The position numbers and the translations under genes are program-made. This document shows positions 11,221 to 25,300 of a DNA stretch of 64,000 nucleotides, one piece after another (the first letter of the stretch is position 1; the number at the start of each line of letters is the position of its first letter). Below the pieces are notes generated by a model that made no database searches, was not told the DNA's origin, and saw only the letters and a program-made list of their open reading frames with translations. The stretch comes from Ficedula albicollis (lineage: Eukaryota > Chordata > Aves > Passeriformes > Muscicapidae), in NCBI RefSeq assembly GCF_000247815.1, contig NC_021684.1, positions 14,260,558 to 14,324,557 on the forward strand, read 5' to 3'.

Positions 11221-14200
11221 CTGGCAGGGCAAAATGAGAACAAAAGTCAGAAGTGGCATCAGGGTCTTTGCAACCTGATGTGGAGACCATTCCTGCAACA
11301 AGTGTAAGGCAGACAGCAGTTTCATACACAGGACAATGCTGGCCATCTCCACCATCAGGATTTTGAGTTTTACCATACAGTTGCCTAATCTACCTTGCTG
11401 TCATCACCCACAAAACTTTCCAGACCAGATGAGTAAGACAACAATCATGAGTTACACACATTAACGGGAAGAACGTGTGTATGGTAAAAATCAGCCTTAG
11501 TTAATAACCACATTAATGTATGTGATTATTAAGAATTAAGGCCAGAAATTGTGGGAGAAAATCCTCGATCAATAATAACTGCCATACTAGGCTGTATGCA
11601 GTTATTAAGATTTAGGGTTTCATGCAATTCTCCCCCCTCCAAATTAAATCTTGAGTTTGCCTTGTCCCCCCAGTGTGGCCCCGTTTCCAGATAAGGGACA
11701 GTGCTAACAAGTGGTGAGCGAGGACACACTTTATCTCTTGAACAGCTGAAAAAAAATTGGGGTAAGTCAATTGAGCTAAGGGTACATCTCATAACCAGGA
11801 GTTTCGGCAGGATTTACCACTGCACCTTTTTCTTTGCAAAGGCAATTACAGGACAACTATTTACATTTTTAAAAATTTATTTTGCAACAACTTTGGTCTG
11901 CCACAAAATCCTCAATTTCTTTCCCAAGCATATATTCTTGTACCCACACCCCTGCCCAGATGGAAGTCTTTAGTCCTGCAGTGTGTAGCTACACCAGCTC
12001 TTTTCACAGTATAATTATATCTCAAACCTCCACTTACAGAATAAAAATACAGGACTGGATTGCACTCTGTTGGTGCAGAGAAATTTATGCATCTATAACC
12101 CTTTTCTCTCCCTCTCTTCTTCTCCCTCACATTTTTTTTTTCCAGAACAATTACCAAGGGAGCTTCAAGAGTTTCAACCCCCTCCTCGCATACCACTAAT
12201 GCTAACACAGTAATTTTTAAGATATTTAACACACCATGCATTACCACTTGTGCTGACATCATCTATAGAAACAGATGAGGGAGGGTGTTTCTATTGTGAC
12301 AGATGCCAGCTGCATTGAGTTAATGCTAGAGGAGCTCGGAGCTAATGCAAACAGGGCTACTCCCAGGTGAGAACTGTAGTCCCAACATGCCAGAGGGGTC
12401 CTGTGGGATCCTGGGCTAGCAGAGTCAACAAGATAAAGAATGAATAGTCTTGGTTGTAGGAGAAACGTATCTGACACTAAGCAACAGGTAACATGTCCTT
12501 GATGGAGGGGAAGGGTGAGTAAAAGGAAACCAGGGAGATGAAAAGATAAAGAATCAGGCATTTGCTTTAGCCAGGGGACCAGTTTGGACAACAGTCTCAC
12601 ATGTACATCTACTGACAGTTTTTAGCTCCAACCTGTGCTTGGGTGTAAGCAAGCTTTAACAGTCTAAACCCAGTTTTGGAACTGCATGAATTTACATTTT
12701 AAATGCTTTAATGTGTACAAATACAATAATTGGTATTTACTACAACAATATTATGACATCCATTTGGTTTCATAATTTGTGAAGGATTATTCCCAGTCTT
12801 TTTCTCACTTTTGATTAGGGCTTCATCCAAGTAAACAATATAGTATATTCATTTCCAAAACACACTGTTTGTATTTTGCTTGTGAGCACCACAATTACTC
12901 TAATCACGCCGGCAGCTTGCAATATACCATTGATGCTCAAGCATTTTTTCAGAGGGTTTATCCAATTTTCTGTCATTACATGATTCTTATCTTTTCAAGG
13001 GCAATACCACAAAGCATGCACAGAGCAAGATTAAAACTTTCAAGTACTCTTTACAGACAACTGCCTAAGCTAGCCTTTAAAATAACTATCTTAGCATGAA
13101 TATGAGTTGTATGGCTTTGAAACATAAACAACCATGCTAATATTTTTAAAAGGTTTTAAAATCTATTTAAAAGATCTCACATCAGTATTTTCTTTACTTT
13201 CATTCATTACCAGTGCTCTGCAATCCTGCCTGTGCCACACTAATGGCAGAGGCGTTCTGGTGGACTCCAGGTGTAGATGTAATTTAGGGTGTTTCAGTAA
13301 AAGTGAACAGGGGATTCTTGGGGGAGTTCTTCAGTTTTATCTATTAAGTGAGATGACAGATGAAAAACGCCACAGTGCTGATTGAGACCACCATAGGCTA
13401 ACCTTTAATAACTCTCTAGGATTTTAGAAGTAGAAGGGACAAATTCCCATGACAGGACATCTTGGGAGATGAGCCATCTCAAATGATGGGATTTGGGTTG
13501 AGTGCACTGCTCCACACTGCTCAGTGGGAAATCTCCTATAAGAGAACTTGCCTAATCTGTGCTGAGGATTTGTGGTATGTTCCTCCTGAGTGTCACACAT
13601 GCATCCTGGGACACTCAGACAGGAAGCTGGGAGCAGAGTGCGAGGCTCTTACAGAGTGACTGCTTTAACATTATTTTCCAAGCTATAATCTAAAACCCAC
13701 ATTGAAAATATCTTTCTCTAGTTGGTCATGGCATTATTTGGGCAGCAAAGAAGGCTACGGAGCTTTAATCGCTCTTGGGCATCCCTCGACATGAATAAAA
13801 CTGTTACAGGGAGCTCCTCTTTCTTAGACTGCTTCATCAAAGTCAAGACAAAAATTACCTGGGCATTAAATAAGATTCATTTTTAGATCTACATCTGGTC
13901 CACAGAAATTGGTTGACTGGCATTGAAATTGGTTCGTCTTCTCTTTTGGACAAGACTCTTAGCTGAGACACAAAGTCACATTGTAAGTTCTGTGGTTTGT
14001 ATGTTATTCAGACCATACCCCATTGTTGACAGCTATTTTGTAAAGCAAGATACTTGCTCAAACTCTCAGTGGGAGTTGAGACAAATTTTCAAGGTTTATA
14101 CAAAAAACCCTCAAAATACACATGCCAGAAATTCACTAGTGTCTCATTCAGAAAACATCTAATTAACTGTATCACTCTTTAAAGTTTTATGTAATGCACA

Positions 14201-14273
14201 GAAACAAACAATACATATCCATGCCAAGATTACTTTAAATTTAAATGAGATCTAATTTGAACTGAATACACAC
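11221..14273 (-). other. CADPS: CADPS intron
   Basis: This is a 3053-bp intron between the 147-nt cassette and the NGSG exon, with donor GTGTGT. It is AT-rich at 12.6-13.2 kb. Nothing further was recognised. Confidence 0.9.
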
Positions 14274-14420
14274 TCAGAATCATAAATAGCAGCCATCCAT
14301 GACGGTGCAGAAAAGCTAGGCATTTGTGGGATGCCTAGTGGGATGTTAACTGGTAGATTTGGTACTTTAGGGAGATTCACATTTGGTAGATTCACATTGG
14401 GCAGATTACTTGTTAAACTC
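14274..14420 (-). CDS. CADPS: CADPS cassette exon: LPNVNLP-repeat linker
   Basis: This 147-nt (49-codon) exon has acceptor gtttcttccacag and donor GA|GTGTGT. It encodes [37 protein letters not shown] and [11 protein letters not shown], plus split ends. The Pro/Asn/Val-rich heptad-like repeats suggest an extended linker. The exon enters with G and leaves with GA (phase 2-2), so it is symmetric. Inclusion gives EPVK-SLTS...IYDSD-NGSG, and skipping gives EPVN-NGSG, both recalled as CAPS1 isoform sequences. QMPSFSAP and YDSD vary slightly from the mammalian QMPTFSAP and YDAD. Confidence 0.96.
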
Positions 14421-17400
14421 CTGTGGAAGAAACAGACAGAAAGAAAAAATACCATAACAGTGACAATGCCGATGTAGCAGAAGCACATGACACTCAGAAA
14501 CAAATCTGCAAAGTTCACAGCATGAGGACAGTTAAAAAACTAAAGCAAAACATTTCGGAAAGAAGCATGAGTATGGAAGCTTAAATGTACTGTGTTTGCA
14601 GTCTGCTATAAAATTCAAATTCCTTAAAAATAAAAAAGCAAACCAGAATGAAAAGAAGAATCACAAAGTGCAAATTAACAGAAAACTTAAAACACCTTTG
14701 AAAATAACTGCACCTTCAAATCCTGGTACCATTTCAAAATGCAGAGAGCAGCTCTTCTCCCAGAAAAACTCTCTTTTAAGGAAGAGTCTCAGTTCTTACT
14801 CAATGAAAGTGCTAAACTAAGAGATCTGTTAAGGGACTGGAATTAGAAATAACAAAGAGAGAATCTGGAATTCCAGCCATAAGAGTTTTTCTTGCCACCA
14901 AGCTCAATGGAGGTGCAATTTTGCTGCAAAACCTCTCTGTCTTAGACCCTCTGCAAAAAAGAAAAAAGGGCTAATGTGAAGTGATGAAATAGTGAACTAC
15001 AAAGTTCTCCCTCCGTGAAGACTGTGCCCTCTTCCTCCCTTGCATTCCTGGGTGCAAAAAAAAAGGATTGTCCAGCCCCACTATTTGTGCTCTGTGAATG
15101 AACTGCAGTTTGTAAATAAATCCAGGACTAGTACGTGACTGCTTCATTGCTGGAAGTGGGCAATGAGGTGATTAAGATATTCAAAGGCTAATATGAAGCA
15201 TGTGTACTTGAGCATCATAACTTCAATCAGTATTTTCAGATGTGTAATGGTTATGCAAATAGAGATCTTTAAAAAGTGAACAGCTGCATTGATTTAATGC
15301 AACATTCTCTCCAGAACAAGGTGTGTGTAACAACACTGAATGCCCAAAGTTTGTAATCCACCCTAACATATTTCATTGTACTGGGTCTCTAGATGTTGTA
15401 ATTGGTCTAATTCTGTTTTACTGAGTATCTCATTACAGTCACATTCTACATGCAAAATTAAAACATCAGGAGATCTGGCAACCAGCAAAACACAGAACTC
15501 AGTTACCCAACTCACATATTACCTGGCTCTCAGAAGAGTGCCAGTTTCAGAAAAATGCCTCATTTCTGCCCTCTCCCAGGAACGCTGTGTGACCCACTGC
15601 TACGCAACGCACAGGTGGCTTTACAGTCCCATGGAGGAACAAAACCAGATGCTTTGATACTATTTTCACCAGATTGTTACTTGCACTCAGTGAAAATGGA
15701 ATCAGAAATTCAGGATTTCAGCTTTACCCTGCACTGCTGAAGCTACTGAAAGCTTTTCTATTGATGCACACGGGCCCTACTTCAGCATCCGAATTTGCCT
15801 GCTCTCAGTGACTGTATCAGGATATTCCATCTTTGCAGGTCTCTCCCATTTCCCTGGATTAAATGAGCTACTTTACAGACACCACGATCTGGATTCCTGT
15901 GAAACTATCAAATTATACACTATGTCTTTCAAAAAAATCTTAATAACTTCCCTGAGACATATTTGGAACTTCATTTCTTACTGCAAGTTTTACATATCAA
16001 CCCCCAAATAATGGAATTGAGCTGCCTGAATAAATGTTTCCTAATACAACAGACAATATGCACCACATCTCTGCAAGAGCTCAGCTTGCCATTGGTGGTG
16101 AATGTTAGGGAACAGACTTCATTCTTTGTGAATAAAATCCCTTGCTGGGGAGGAAAATCACAAACCAAAGTTTTTTTCTAATGGAAAAAACCACGACTAT
16201 GCTCTGATTTCTAATTATTTCTACAACTCTTAGTAGATTTAACTTCCTGCTATCTGTGTCTTCTCTTTTTCAGGCAAACAGGAGAATTCACTACCATCCT
16301 TTGTTTCCATTCATACTGTATCTGCTGCTAAGATGATATGACTATTGAATGAGACATAGACTACATAGTGATTGAGAGAGTGTTAACTCTTCAGAAATGG
16401 CAGTGCATGTGGTTAGATACTGATATGGAATAAATAAAGAAATAGCAAGAGGTGGACAACATATAAATGTATAAGGAAAAGCAACTTAAATAACTTAGCC
16501 AGATGGTAAATACATAAATCAGAGGACCTTTGGTTTTAATATTAAAATTCAAGAAGTGACAGTGTTATATTAATAAAAACACTGTATTAATAAAATATGA
16601 CTTCTAGAGTAAACAGTATACTATATTCACACGGAAACATATTTCTTTTATACAACACATTATTTTGCTGATGCAAGAATATGTTGCAAGAATAAGTTAG
16701 TACTCTTAAAACAAAACAAAACAGCAAAATAATGGAGTATATCATGTTAACATACAGTAACTAATGTAATAAAATATTCTCCTGAATTGACATGCACAGT
16801 TTTTCAGGTTCAACTGATCTAATTATCTGAATAACAGTTGCAGTGAGACCTCTAAAAAATGATTAATATTACCAACAAATGTTCCATGAAGCCTGCAATT
16901 GTTCAGACCATAAAACTATAGGTCCAAGATGAGAAACTGTTTCTAGAAGCCAGCCATGCCTATTTAATATAGATGGCTAAATATAACCTCAGCCATCAGG
17001 CAGGGAATGTGGGCATTTGCATCAACAAGATGAGGGCTGTCTGATTTAAGACAACTCAGCTTCAGGACTGGATCCTGATACATTTGATGAGAGACACGCT
17101 GGAGCTGCACCGCTTGTTCTCCTGGCATCTTCTGCTTCCCCCTGTTTGTGTGTGTGAGCTGTGGAAATGGCTTTCACCTGGGCTGTCTGCTGGGAAATTC
17201 TCAGTGCAGACAGACTGGCCAAGTACCCCTGCACAACCTCCCAGCACTCACACTGTACAGCAGCACCGGTCACGGAACACGTCCTGCTGCACCACGGCTG
17301 CTGCTCCTGAAGAGCTGCCCTAGCAATGAAAGGAGGGCAGAGAAATCACAGAATCTTCACTGAGCTGTCTCCTGGGTTCAGAATAGAGCTGAATGAGACC

Positions 17401-20400
17401 CTTGGCCACACCTAAATGCTCAGTTCCTACAGGATGCCTGAAATGATTTAGTGATGGAAGACGCAAATGCCTGTCTCCTCCATCACTATAAACACTTGCA
17501 ACCTCACTGTCGAGGCTGAGCAAATGCTCAAGAGCAAATCTTTTCACAAAAGCCTTGATGTGAAGCAAAGAGCTTGATAGTGAAGTAGGCAGTCAAATCT
17601 GTGCTCTTCCTGTGACTGACACCCAGAATAGTAACAAAAATACTCACTTTCACTACAGCGGTGCTTCTTTTAAGGGGAAACATTTTTCACTATCATTCTG
17701 TAGTTGTACAACCTTATAAAATGATTAGTATAATCATATTGTTCAAGTTCTGACATTTATATTATCAATACATTTATAATTAATTTGCAAAGTGTTAGTG
17801 AGCAATTAATAGATGCTAAAGCCAGGACTACAGAGTGGTAGAGAGAGCCCTGGGTCAATGAGTAATGTCCTAGTCAAGCCATTGAAACTGGTTGTCATTG
17901 CCTGAGCTTTAGCTTTTGCTCAAAAAGATCTTTCAACACAGACACACACACAGAGACACACACACATACGTGTCAGCTGGCTGCGAGATAAATCAGCGCT
18001 CTCCGAGAAGCTAGCTTGAAAAAACCCATTGCAAACCCTACTTTTCCAAGACCTCTCAACTCACCAGAGAACAGACCTACTCTGTATCCTGCATACTTGG
18101 ATGACTGTGCGAAGGACAAGTGTTCCACATTTCTCTGCGTGGATTCATACAAGCGCACCAGCTGCTCTAGCTATAGGGCACGGACCCCCTGCAATTTCAG
18201 CAGCTCTGCAGAGGCAGATTACAGAGCCCTCATGAGCACATAACATCCATGCTTTTCCCCCCCATTTTTTTTCAATACTTAACAGTATCTCTCTCACTGT
18301 GATTTCTATACCTAACTCCTCAGAGCATAAGGTGCAGAGTATTCAGCAATGAAAATAGAAGAAATACATGCTTGCAAACTGCCATCTGGTCAGGTTATGG
18401 AGGGCTACATATTTCAGCCTTGACTGCAAACACAAGTACAGAGAAACCCTTTCAAAAGATTCTGCGTTGTGGAATAATTTCTTGGTTAACAGGAGACAAT
18501 GAGATTTACTTCTCATAATGCACTGTAGAGATCCAGGACAAAAACAAGCTTGGTGGAACGGTCACCTTTGATGATCTGTCTTTGCTGGCCAACTTGAAGG
18601 TCTATCTCCAAAGCAGGGGAAAGCTGTGGAAGAACATTCTGCAGTGTTCCTGATTTCCAAAAAAGCTCTGCTGGAGAGGTGTCAATAGAAGGTCACAATT
18701 TGGTTTGGAATTGGCTGGTCCAAACTATTTGAGAATACATGGCCAAAAATTCAACTGTGCTACAGTATGGATGTGGGGTGAGAAGAGAGTAGATACAGGA
18801 GGGCAAATCTAACAAAATAAGTCTCTAACCTGAATTTTTCTGCAAGTTCCCTGTCGATCAGACAAAGAGGAGCAGGTGGTCTGCCCAGGAGGCAAAGATG
18901 AAGATGCCTTAACATTTAGTTCTGAACAGCACATGAAAAATGTCATAAGATCCTAGGAATGACACTCCTCTTTTCCTTTGCACTGTATGTGCCACCCTCT
19001 GGCACTCAATGGTGCCTCTCTTCACCGGGCCACATCACGTTGAGCCAGCGTTTGCAACTCACACTTTTGTGTGCGAGACATAAGAACAAAATATCAACAC
19101 GTGAAAAAAAAACCATGGTGCATCTTTTCACCAGATGGACAGAAGCTTCTCGTGGAAAGCACCCACTTTCCTGCTGGAAGAAATCTTTTAAATACCCAAG
19201 TCTGTAAGAGAAAGAGTCCAACCTGGGCTTTTGCTTGGAGATGCAATGCTCAAAGCATGCTGTAGCTGGAACTCCAGAAGGGAATAACCATCACAAGAGA
19301 ACTAAGAAAAGATCTTTTATAACTATCAGAGATAACTTGGAAATGATAGATGCTGGCATACCCAGGGACAAAGCATTTTGACAGGCAAGAAGAACATCCA
19401 AGTACTTATGGACATCTATAGTTAACTCCCTGAAGTCATTAAAAAGCAAAAAGATGACAGCTTCTGATAAAAGAAAAAAAAGCAGAATTATTTGTTTATT
19501 GAGTGTTTGACCCAGGTGGACAGGTACACAGAGTTAACTGTCTTTGTTTCATAACAGACAAGGAAATACATATTTTTTGCTAAAGCAGAGCTCTGAATCT
19601 GAAGTTAATGCTAACTTCGAAGTGCAATTCTGCTTGAAGGAGTGGCTGTAAAAATGGCATTCTCCTACTCGAAAGATCTATTTCTTGTATGTTTTCTGGG
19701 TCACATCTGCTTATTTGAAACAAGATTTTTTAGGATCTTTAATCCTGTTAGCCTGCAGACCAAAGACAGCAAATGGAAAGTGAGAGAGGCTCCTGAATGC
19801 CAGCCACTTAACCCCACTCAAAACAGAGGGGATGATCAGGTGTCAAGAACAAGCCCGAGATTTGGCAGGCAGAATCCTTACGGATGCTGAGGACGCACAA
19901 GAAAGAAAGGAAAAAACCTGGGTACTCAGACTCCAGGTTGCATATGGGAGGCTGGCTGCTGAACAAAATCTCTTTTCCTTGTAAACGGAACATATTTGGT
20001 GTGAAAAGCCCTGAAAGACCACACGTTCTTTTCTACAGCAACCTCTGAGAGTGCAGTGCCATTTCACTTTGCCTAGAGAATGACAAAAAAAGCAAGGAAA
20101 AGAGTCTCTCTAGAGGTCACCTAGTCCCAGTTTCTGGTCTAAGGCACTGCCAGACTCATGTTGCTTGCAAAGGGCCCGTCTTTCTCTTTCAAGATCTTTA
20201 TTAGAAGGAAAAGTCAGCTATTTCCCTGTGTAGGATCTGACTTGGCTTTATAGAGCAAGCATGACAGGGTTCAGCAATGCTTCAAAACCTGTGAAATAAC
20301 AACAGTAATCCAAAGCACATATCACATTTTTATCAGTCACCAGCTCTTGAGTTCAATTTGGGTTTTTCTCAGGCTCCCAGTTTCTTTCTGGTAAACTCCT

Positions 20401-21023
20401 AGCTTTCCAAATGTAAGAAATGATTATGCTTGAATCATCTTGCCCATGTTTCACTTTGGTTTCTGCATGTCTAATCCTACAGGCAGGGAAGCTGGGACTG
20501 GCAGAGCTGCCCTGGACATGGGGACATGTGCAGCCACCAGCCATGGGGTTTATGCCAGAGGCACACACTGCACCATCCCCCCCACAGGGTGGGTGGAAAA
20601 AAATGAGTATTGAGAATAAATACAGCAATGACTCACAGGGGTTATAGGGCTGGAACTGAACACAGTGAAGCGAGATTTTTTTGTTCTGAAAAGGAGCTAT
20701 GTGAGTTCAAAAGCAGCATTGGAAAAGGCCTTTTAGAATTGGTTCCGAAAAGCCATGGCAGTAAAGAAGGTTTTCCCATTTTCATGCTTCCCTGTTCAAA
20801 GGCACACAGTTCAAACTGAAGCAGCAATGCATTTCAAAAAGTCAATACCGTTTCCCTCATTAACCTGAAAACCCTGAAGAGATCAGGCCTCCTATTTAGA
20901 GCATTAAACTAGAGCATTTAATAATTTTCTGCATGTCCAGTCTAACGTTTGCTAGTTCACCTCTATATGAATCTCCATCCATTTGCACCCAAATTCCGAT
21001 TGTATCAAAGGAGGTTTCCTTAC
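14421..21023 (-). other. CADPS: CADPS intron
   Basis: This is a 6603-bp intron upstream of the 147-nt cassette exon. It contains a strongly AT-rich stretch at about 16.3-16.9 kb and a CA-rich microsatellite at 17936-17969. No coding or RNA feature is supported. Confidence 0.9.
17936..17969. repeat. Imperfect (CA)n microsatellite
   Basis: This is a run of CA dinucleotides interrupted by GA pairs (cacacacacagagacacac) in intronic sequence. Confidence 0.85.
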
Positions 21024-21165
21024 TTTACTGGCTCCCATGACTCCCGCTCAAAGCCCCTGTGAATTGACTGTGCAATTGAGGACTCCATCAGATCGACATA
21101 TCTAACAACAAGTGGAGCAAACAGGTCTTGGAGGTGTTTGTGGAATTTTCCATTGCACAAATTAT
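21024..21165 (-). CDS. CADPS: CADPS exon: [18 protein letters not shown]...RESWEPV
   Basis: This 142-nt exon has acceptor atctgttctag and donor AA|GTAAGG. The leading AT completes Tyr. It encodes 46 codons, [38 protein letters not shown] and ERESWEPV, then AA of a split codon. That codon becomes Lys (AA|G) when the 147-nt cassette is included or Asn (AA|C) when it is skipped. This is part of the MUN/MHD1 core and is identical to the mammalian CAPS1 residues I recall. Confidence 0.98.
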
Positions 21166-22163
21166 CTAGAACAGATAAATAAAAGTATAGTAAGACACTA
21201 CTGTTACTACAACCTCTGTAACAAACCACAGTGTGGCACTTCATCAAACAATGAATTTGTCAGTGAACAGGAAAACTTCAAGAACATAACAGGAGCTGGA
21301 GTTCATGACACAGACAGCAGGAATGACTTCTTACTCCAAACAAATAAACAGACAATGAACCTTCTTTTCCTTTTGACATTAATGTCAAACTTACAAAAAC
21401 ATTATCACATCCTGTGAATAAAACCAGTGTAAGAAACACAGCATGGCAAATATTATGGCTTTAGCAGGTGGGAGAATAATTTCTGCTTTGGTTGCTCAGT
21501 ACCATGATGCTGGAACTTTCTTTCTGAGGATGAGTCCCTGGCTTTTTTCATGTAGTCTTAGAAAGCTAGCTGGGGTTCTGGCCTAGGACCTATCTAAGGC
21601 AATGCCAATTTTGTCCCCAGCTCCCCAGGAAGGGTTGGACTACCCAGTAAAGTGCCAAATCCTCACATGGGTTTTGAAAGCATGAGTCCAGGTGCTTCGG
21701 AGAATTGTCTTATTTCACAAAGCACTATTCTTCTGAACTACTCCTGATTTCATTTACTTTAATATTTTCCTCCTTACAATAAAATCTTAAAGCAGTTTAC
21801 TCAATGCTAAGTAATGCAGTACACACATATAAAATGATACATTTAATAATACATTTAAATACACATTTAATAACAATGAGATAGAGAGTACCTAATTCCC
21901 TGCTTATCAGGCAGCCATTACCAAGAGACTTGAGAAGAGGAAGCAAAATAAAACTTCAACTTCACACCTTTGGCTGCGGTGATTTAAGGGGTGTGCATTT
22001 TTCTAGTGGCAACGGAATAAAATCAAGCTGATGCTAAAAGAGTTTGTAAATCTGCAAATCTCTACCCATCTCAGTTCTCTGTGCAGTAGGGAGAGGCTGA
22101 AAGCATTTTCAGTAACCTGAGCTGCCCGCTGAAAAGGAAACGATCAGAATACAAAATACATAC
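21166..22163 (-). other. CADPS: CADPS intron
   Basis: This is a 998-bp intron with donor GTATGT and acceptor tgttctag. Short ATTTAA-type repeats occur near 21840-21880. Nothing else was recognised. Confidence 0.9.
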
Positions 22164-22320
22164 AGTCACTACGGAGGGAATCGTTTATGAGCTGGAAGAG
22201 TGGGAAGCTGTCCCAGGTGTCTGGGGGCTGCACCTCTAACGCTGCATCCATATCCACGGCAAACAGCGACAGGAAGGTCTCCGCGTGCTCAACCATTAGG
22301 TCTGACCACCAAGCAAAGGC
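22164..22320 (-). CDS. CADPS: CADPS exon: [17 protein letters not shown]...[11 protein letters not shown]
   Basis: This 157-nt exon has acceptor ccaactctgaag and donor T|GTATGT. It starts in phase 0 with GCC TTT and ends with T of a split Tyr (T|AT). Its 52 codons include [39 protein letters not shown] and [13 protein letters not shown]. The core is the highly conserved MUN helix region. The last dozen residues ([10 protein letters not shown]) differ at three sites from the LLNDFLRTDY I recall from mammals. The 21-nt PHVDKGE insert that mammals can place before AFAWW was not found upstream. Confidence 0.98.
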
Positions 22321-25300
22321 CTTCAGAGTTGGTAGAAAAAGATAATAAAAATGTGTATTAGCTCTAATAAAACACAGGGAAAGATGTTAGGCCACATATC
22401 TTAAAAAAAAAAGAACAGTGCATCTCATGGAAACTACCTTTATTGTAAAGAGAACAGTGCTTTGCAGCGCTAGCCTGCATGGGCAGTGCTAATCACAGAC
22501 TTAGGTGCTGCTGTTCTAACACAAAGGTTTCTTGTAAAGGATCTCTTCAGATCTCCACAGTAAAGGCATGCAGCTGTAAAGTGGCAGAGAAGGTTTCATC
22601 TGTTCAATTTACAATAAATTGCTTCATCCATCATTAATGATGTTCATTATCAGGAAAAAATCAACTAATTCCTATTTCTAAAGTACAGAAATTTGGGAGT
22701 GTCTTCACAGTTCTTGCAGGTTTTCTGACGTGTTTTTCAACAGGTTAAACTCTACTTGGATTCAGTACTTGCATTTGTCTTGAAAAACTAGAACTCTGAG
22801 ACATTAAAATCTGTCCTAAATCATTCACACTCTGTTTTAAAGATATTTCAAACATCACCAGTAACAGTTATTACAGCACTGTTCATTTTACATGTTTAGC
22901 TAATACACTACCACCTTCATGATGCTACTGATTAGGAACCCATTATAAAGCTCTACTATCAACATGCCAAGGTAAAAAAAAAATATCTACGGCAAGCCTA
23001 TATTTTCAAAGAGGCAGGTAAAACATAAGTCTAAACTTGAAAATCAAAAAATATCAGTGAGGTAACTCATTCTCATGCACATGGGTCCTTAAAATTTGCT
23101 GTGCGGGCTCTCTGAGGTGACATTCACATCATACATGGCTCAGATGTGAATGCTGCAAAGGCATGCATGCATGTCCAGTAGTCACTTCTGGCTGGGAACA
23201 TGCAGTATGAGAAGAGCTGTCCATAGGACCATCTGCTGTCCTTTTGAAGTGGTAAGAACTTAGTGACTTAAAGGAGCTAAGGAACAGCTTTGCAGCACTT
23301 GGCAAGGAAAAGAAACCTCTAGCTTAGGCACAAGAGCAGAGATGAAACAGAAGAGATTGGGAATGGAGGAATAAGTTTGAAGAGGAATTGCCAGTCAGGG
23401 AGGGGCATGTTTTGCAGGTTTTAGCAGACATGAATAAGCAGAATGGGCCTTAACTCTCTCAGGGTTCAGTTTTGATTCACTGATGGAGAACTGCACTGAT
23501 GTGCACAGCACAACTCCAGATACTGGCTCACTTGGTCATGGAGAGGGAACCCATCCCCAAAACAGGTTACTGCCATAATTTCTCCTGTTTAGGCTCGACT
23601 ACTCAGCTGCCAGTGATACTGGCAGGGGGTCTTTGGATCTATTTCCACTCCTTCAATCCTTTAAAATATAAAGCAGACTGACACTGCCCTGCTATTATTC
23701 CATGAGCTGATATAAAATTGATGTGAAGGCATGAATAGATTGGGCATTGTACTCAGCATTCTCTTCCCAGAGCACATCCAAGATGTAAAATAACCAAAAT
23801 AACCACATGACCCCCAAATTAATCTTTTTATTTGGCCTGCCCTGTAATGGGGGTGAAGATGTGGGTGAGGTGAGCTGTACAGCTTCAGTGTCTGCCCATG
23901 CCTGAAGTGGCAACACCAGCAAGTGAGTGTCCCAGTGGTCATGGCATGGGGACCAGGTGGCTACAGCAGAGTCCTTTGTCTGCAAACTGTCCTCAGCTTC
24001 AGGCCTATGGAGGAAGCTGCCCAGCTCTGCTGCAGCACCTCTGCTTGGAGATGCCCAGTGGTGCAGTGGCAGTGGTGACAGTGGCCCTGCAGAGTCATCA
24101 CTCTGGAAAAGCCAAAACCAAGGCAAGGGAGCCTGTGTGGGGCTCAGACGTGGGGCAGTGCTCTTCACTCTTCTCCACATTTGGTGCTGGTGTCCAGCCA
24201 GGCTGAATGATGGTGAGTGCCATGCTGGGAGGCATCAAACCACTGAGAGACCACAGAGGAACCAAAACCATCAGGACAGAGGTGTGCCCCTGATGCCTGC
24301 TCCAACCTGCTCACAAAGGTGGGAGGGAAAGGAGCGCTGCTGAGCAGTGGGGCTGCGCAGGGTCCCCTTCTGTTAGCAATGCCTGACTCTGGTTTTCAGG
24401 GAGGCTGTGGGGACTGTCCTTGCTCTCATGTGGGTTCTCTGGCTGTACCTCTGCCTGCCCAGAGCCTGCCATGCTGGTGCCCACCCAACAGGTCTGTGGG
24501 CATGGAGTGACCACTACGGAGGACTGATGGCAACTGGCGTTTGGGGGACAGGGAAAAGAGGTGAGGCCAAAGAATGTCTTCTATAACAAATCCCAACATA
24601 AACACTTCAGAGTAGAGTCCTGCAATAAGAACCTGCTTCCATGAAAAGGGGAAAAAAAGAGCTATTTAAAAAAAAAGAAAAGCATGTGATCATTGGTGGA
24701 AAAAAAAATGCCAAAACCAGTAACAGTTTTCCTTATGCTTGAAAAGTCAAATTTTAACCCCATAATTCTCTAACTCATGTCAGCATCCTCAACCTCCTCC
24801 CTAATTTCTGTAAGCAGGATTGGTAACACCATACTTAGAAAATCTTCTTCAAGATGGTAACATTTCATTTATTTACCATCTACTTACCTGCTTTGCTTAA
24901 ATAATAATGTAAAGGTGGGAAAAGTGTGCTTTCTAGCCAAACACACCTATTATTGTATATTTTACACATGGATACACATGTATATATGTATGACCTCAAG
25001 GAGTTAAGATACATATATACATATACACATATGTATACATAGAGAGAGAAAACACAAGTTTAAATAAACAGGTGAATGGCATTGTCTCTGGCATTTGTCA
25101 TCAGTCATCCAGAGGAAGGGAAAGGGAGCTAGGAGACATCTGATGGGAGAGATGATACAATGACAGAGACCTCCCTCTCCCAGGTTACAGACACACTGCT
25201 GTTTCTGCCTGTGCTGAGTTGCTTCCTTCTCATGGGTAAGACAAACCCAACTGTCTAGACACAATACTCCTCTTGTAACGATTTTTGAACATGCTCTGAG

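Noticed and set aside
20113..20165. Phrase resembling a CR1 retrotransposon 3' region (gaggtcacctagtcccag)
   Set aside because: The match is short and diverged, with no CR1 terminal repeat or adjoining element. It cannot be supported without a repeat library search.
23695..24180. 161-codon minus-strand frame (and similar frames at 28704-29198, 34419-34967, 56114-56623, 59642-60136)
   Set aside because: All are intronic, lack recognisable domains, are rich in Ser/Pro/Cys/Trp as chance GC-rich frames are, and have overlapping frames on the other strand.
24881..24895. Strong minus-strand donor CAG|GTAAGTA
   Set aside because: The nearest acceptor AG would give an 8-nt exon that breaks frame. 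Treated as a decoy site.
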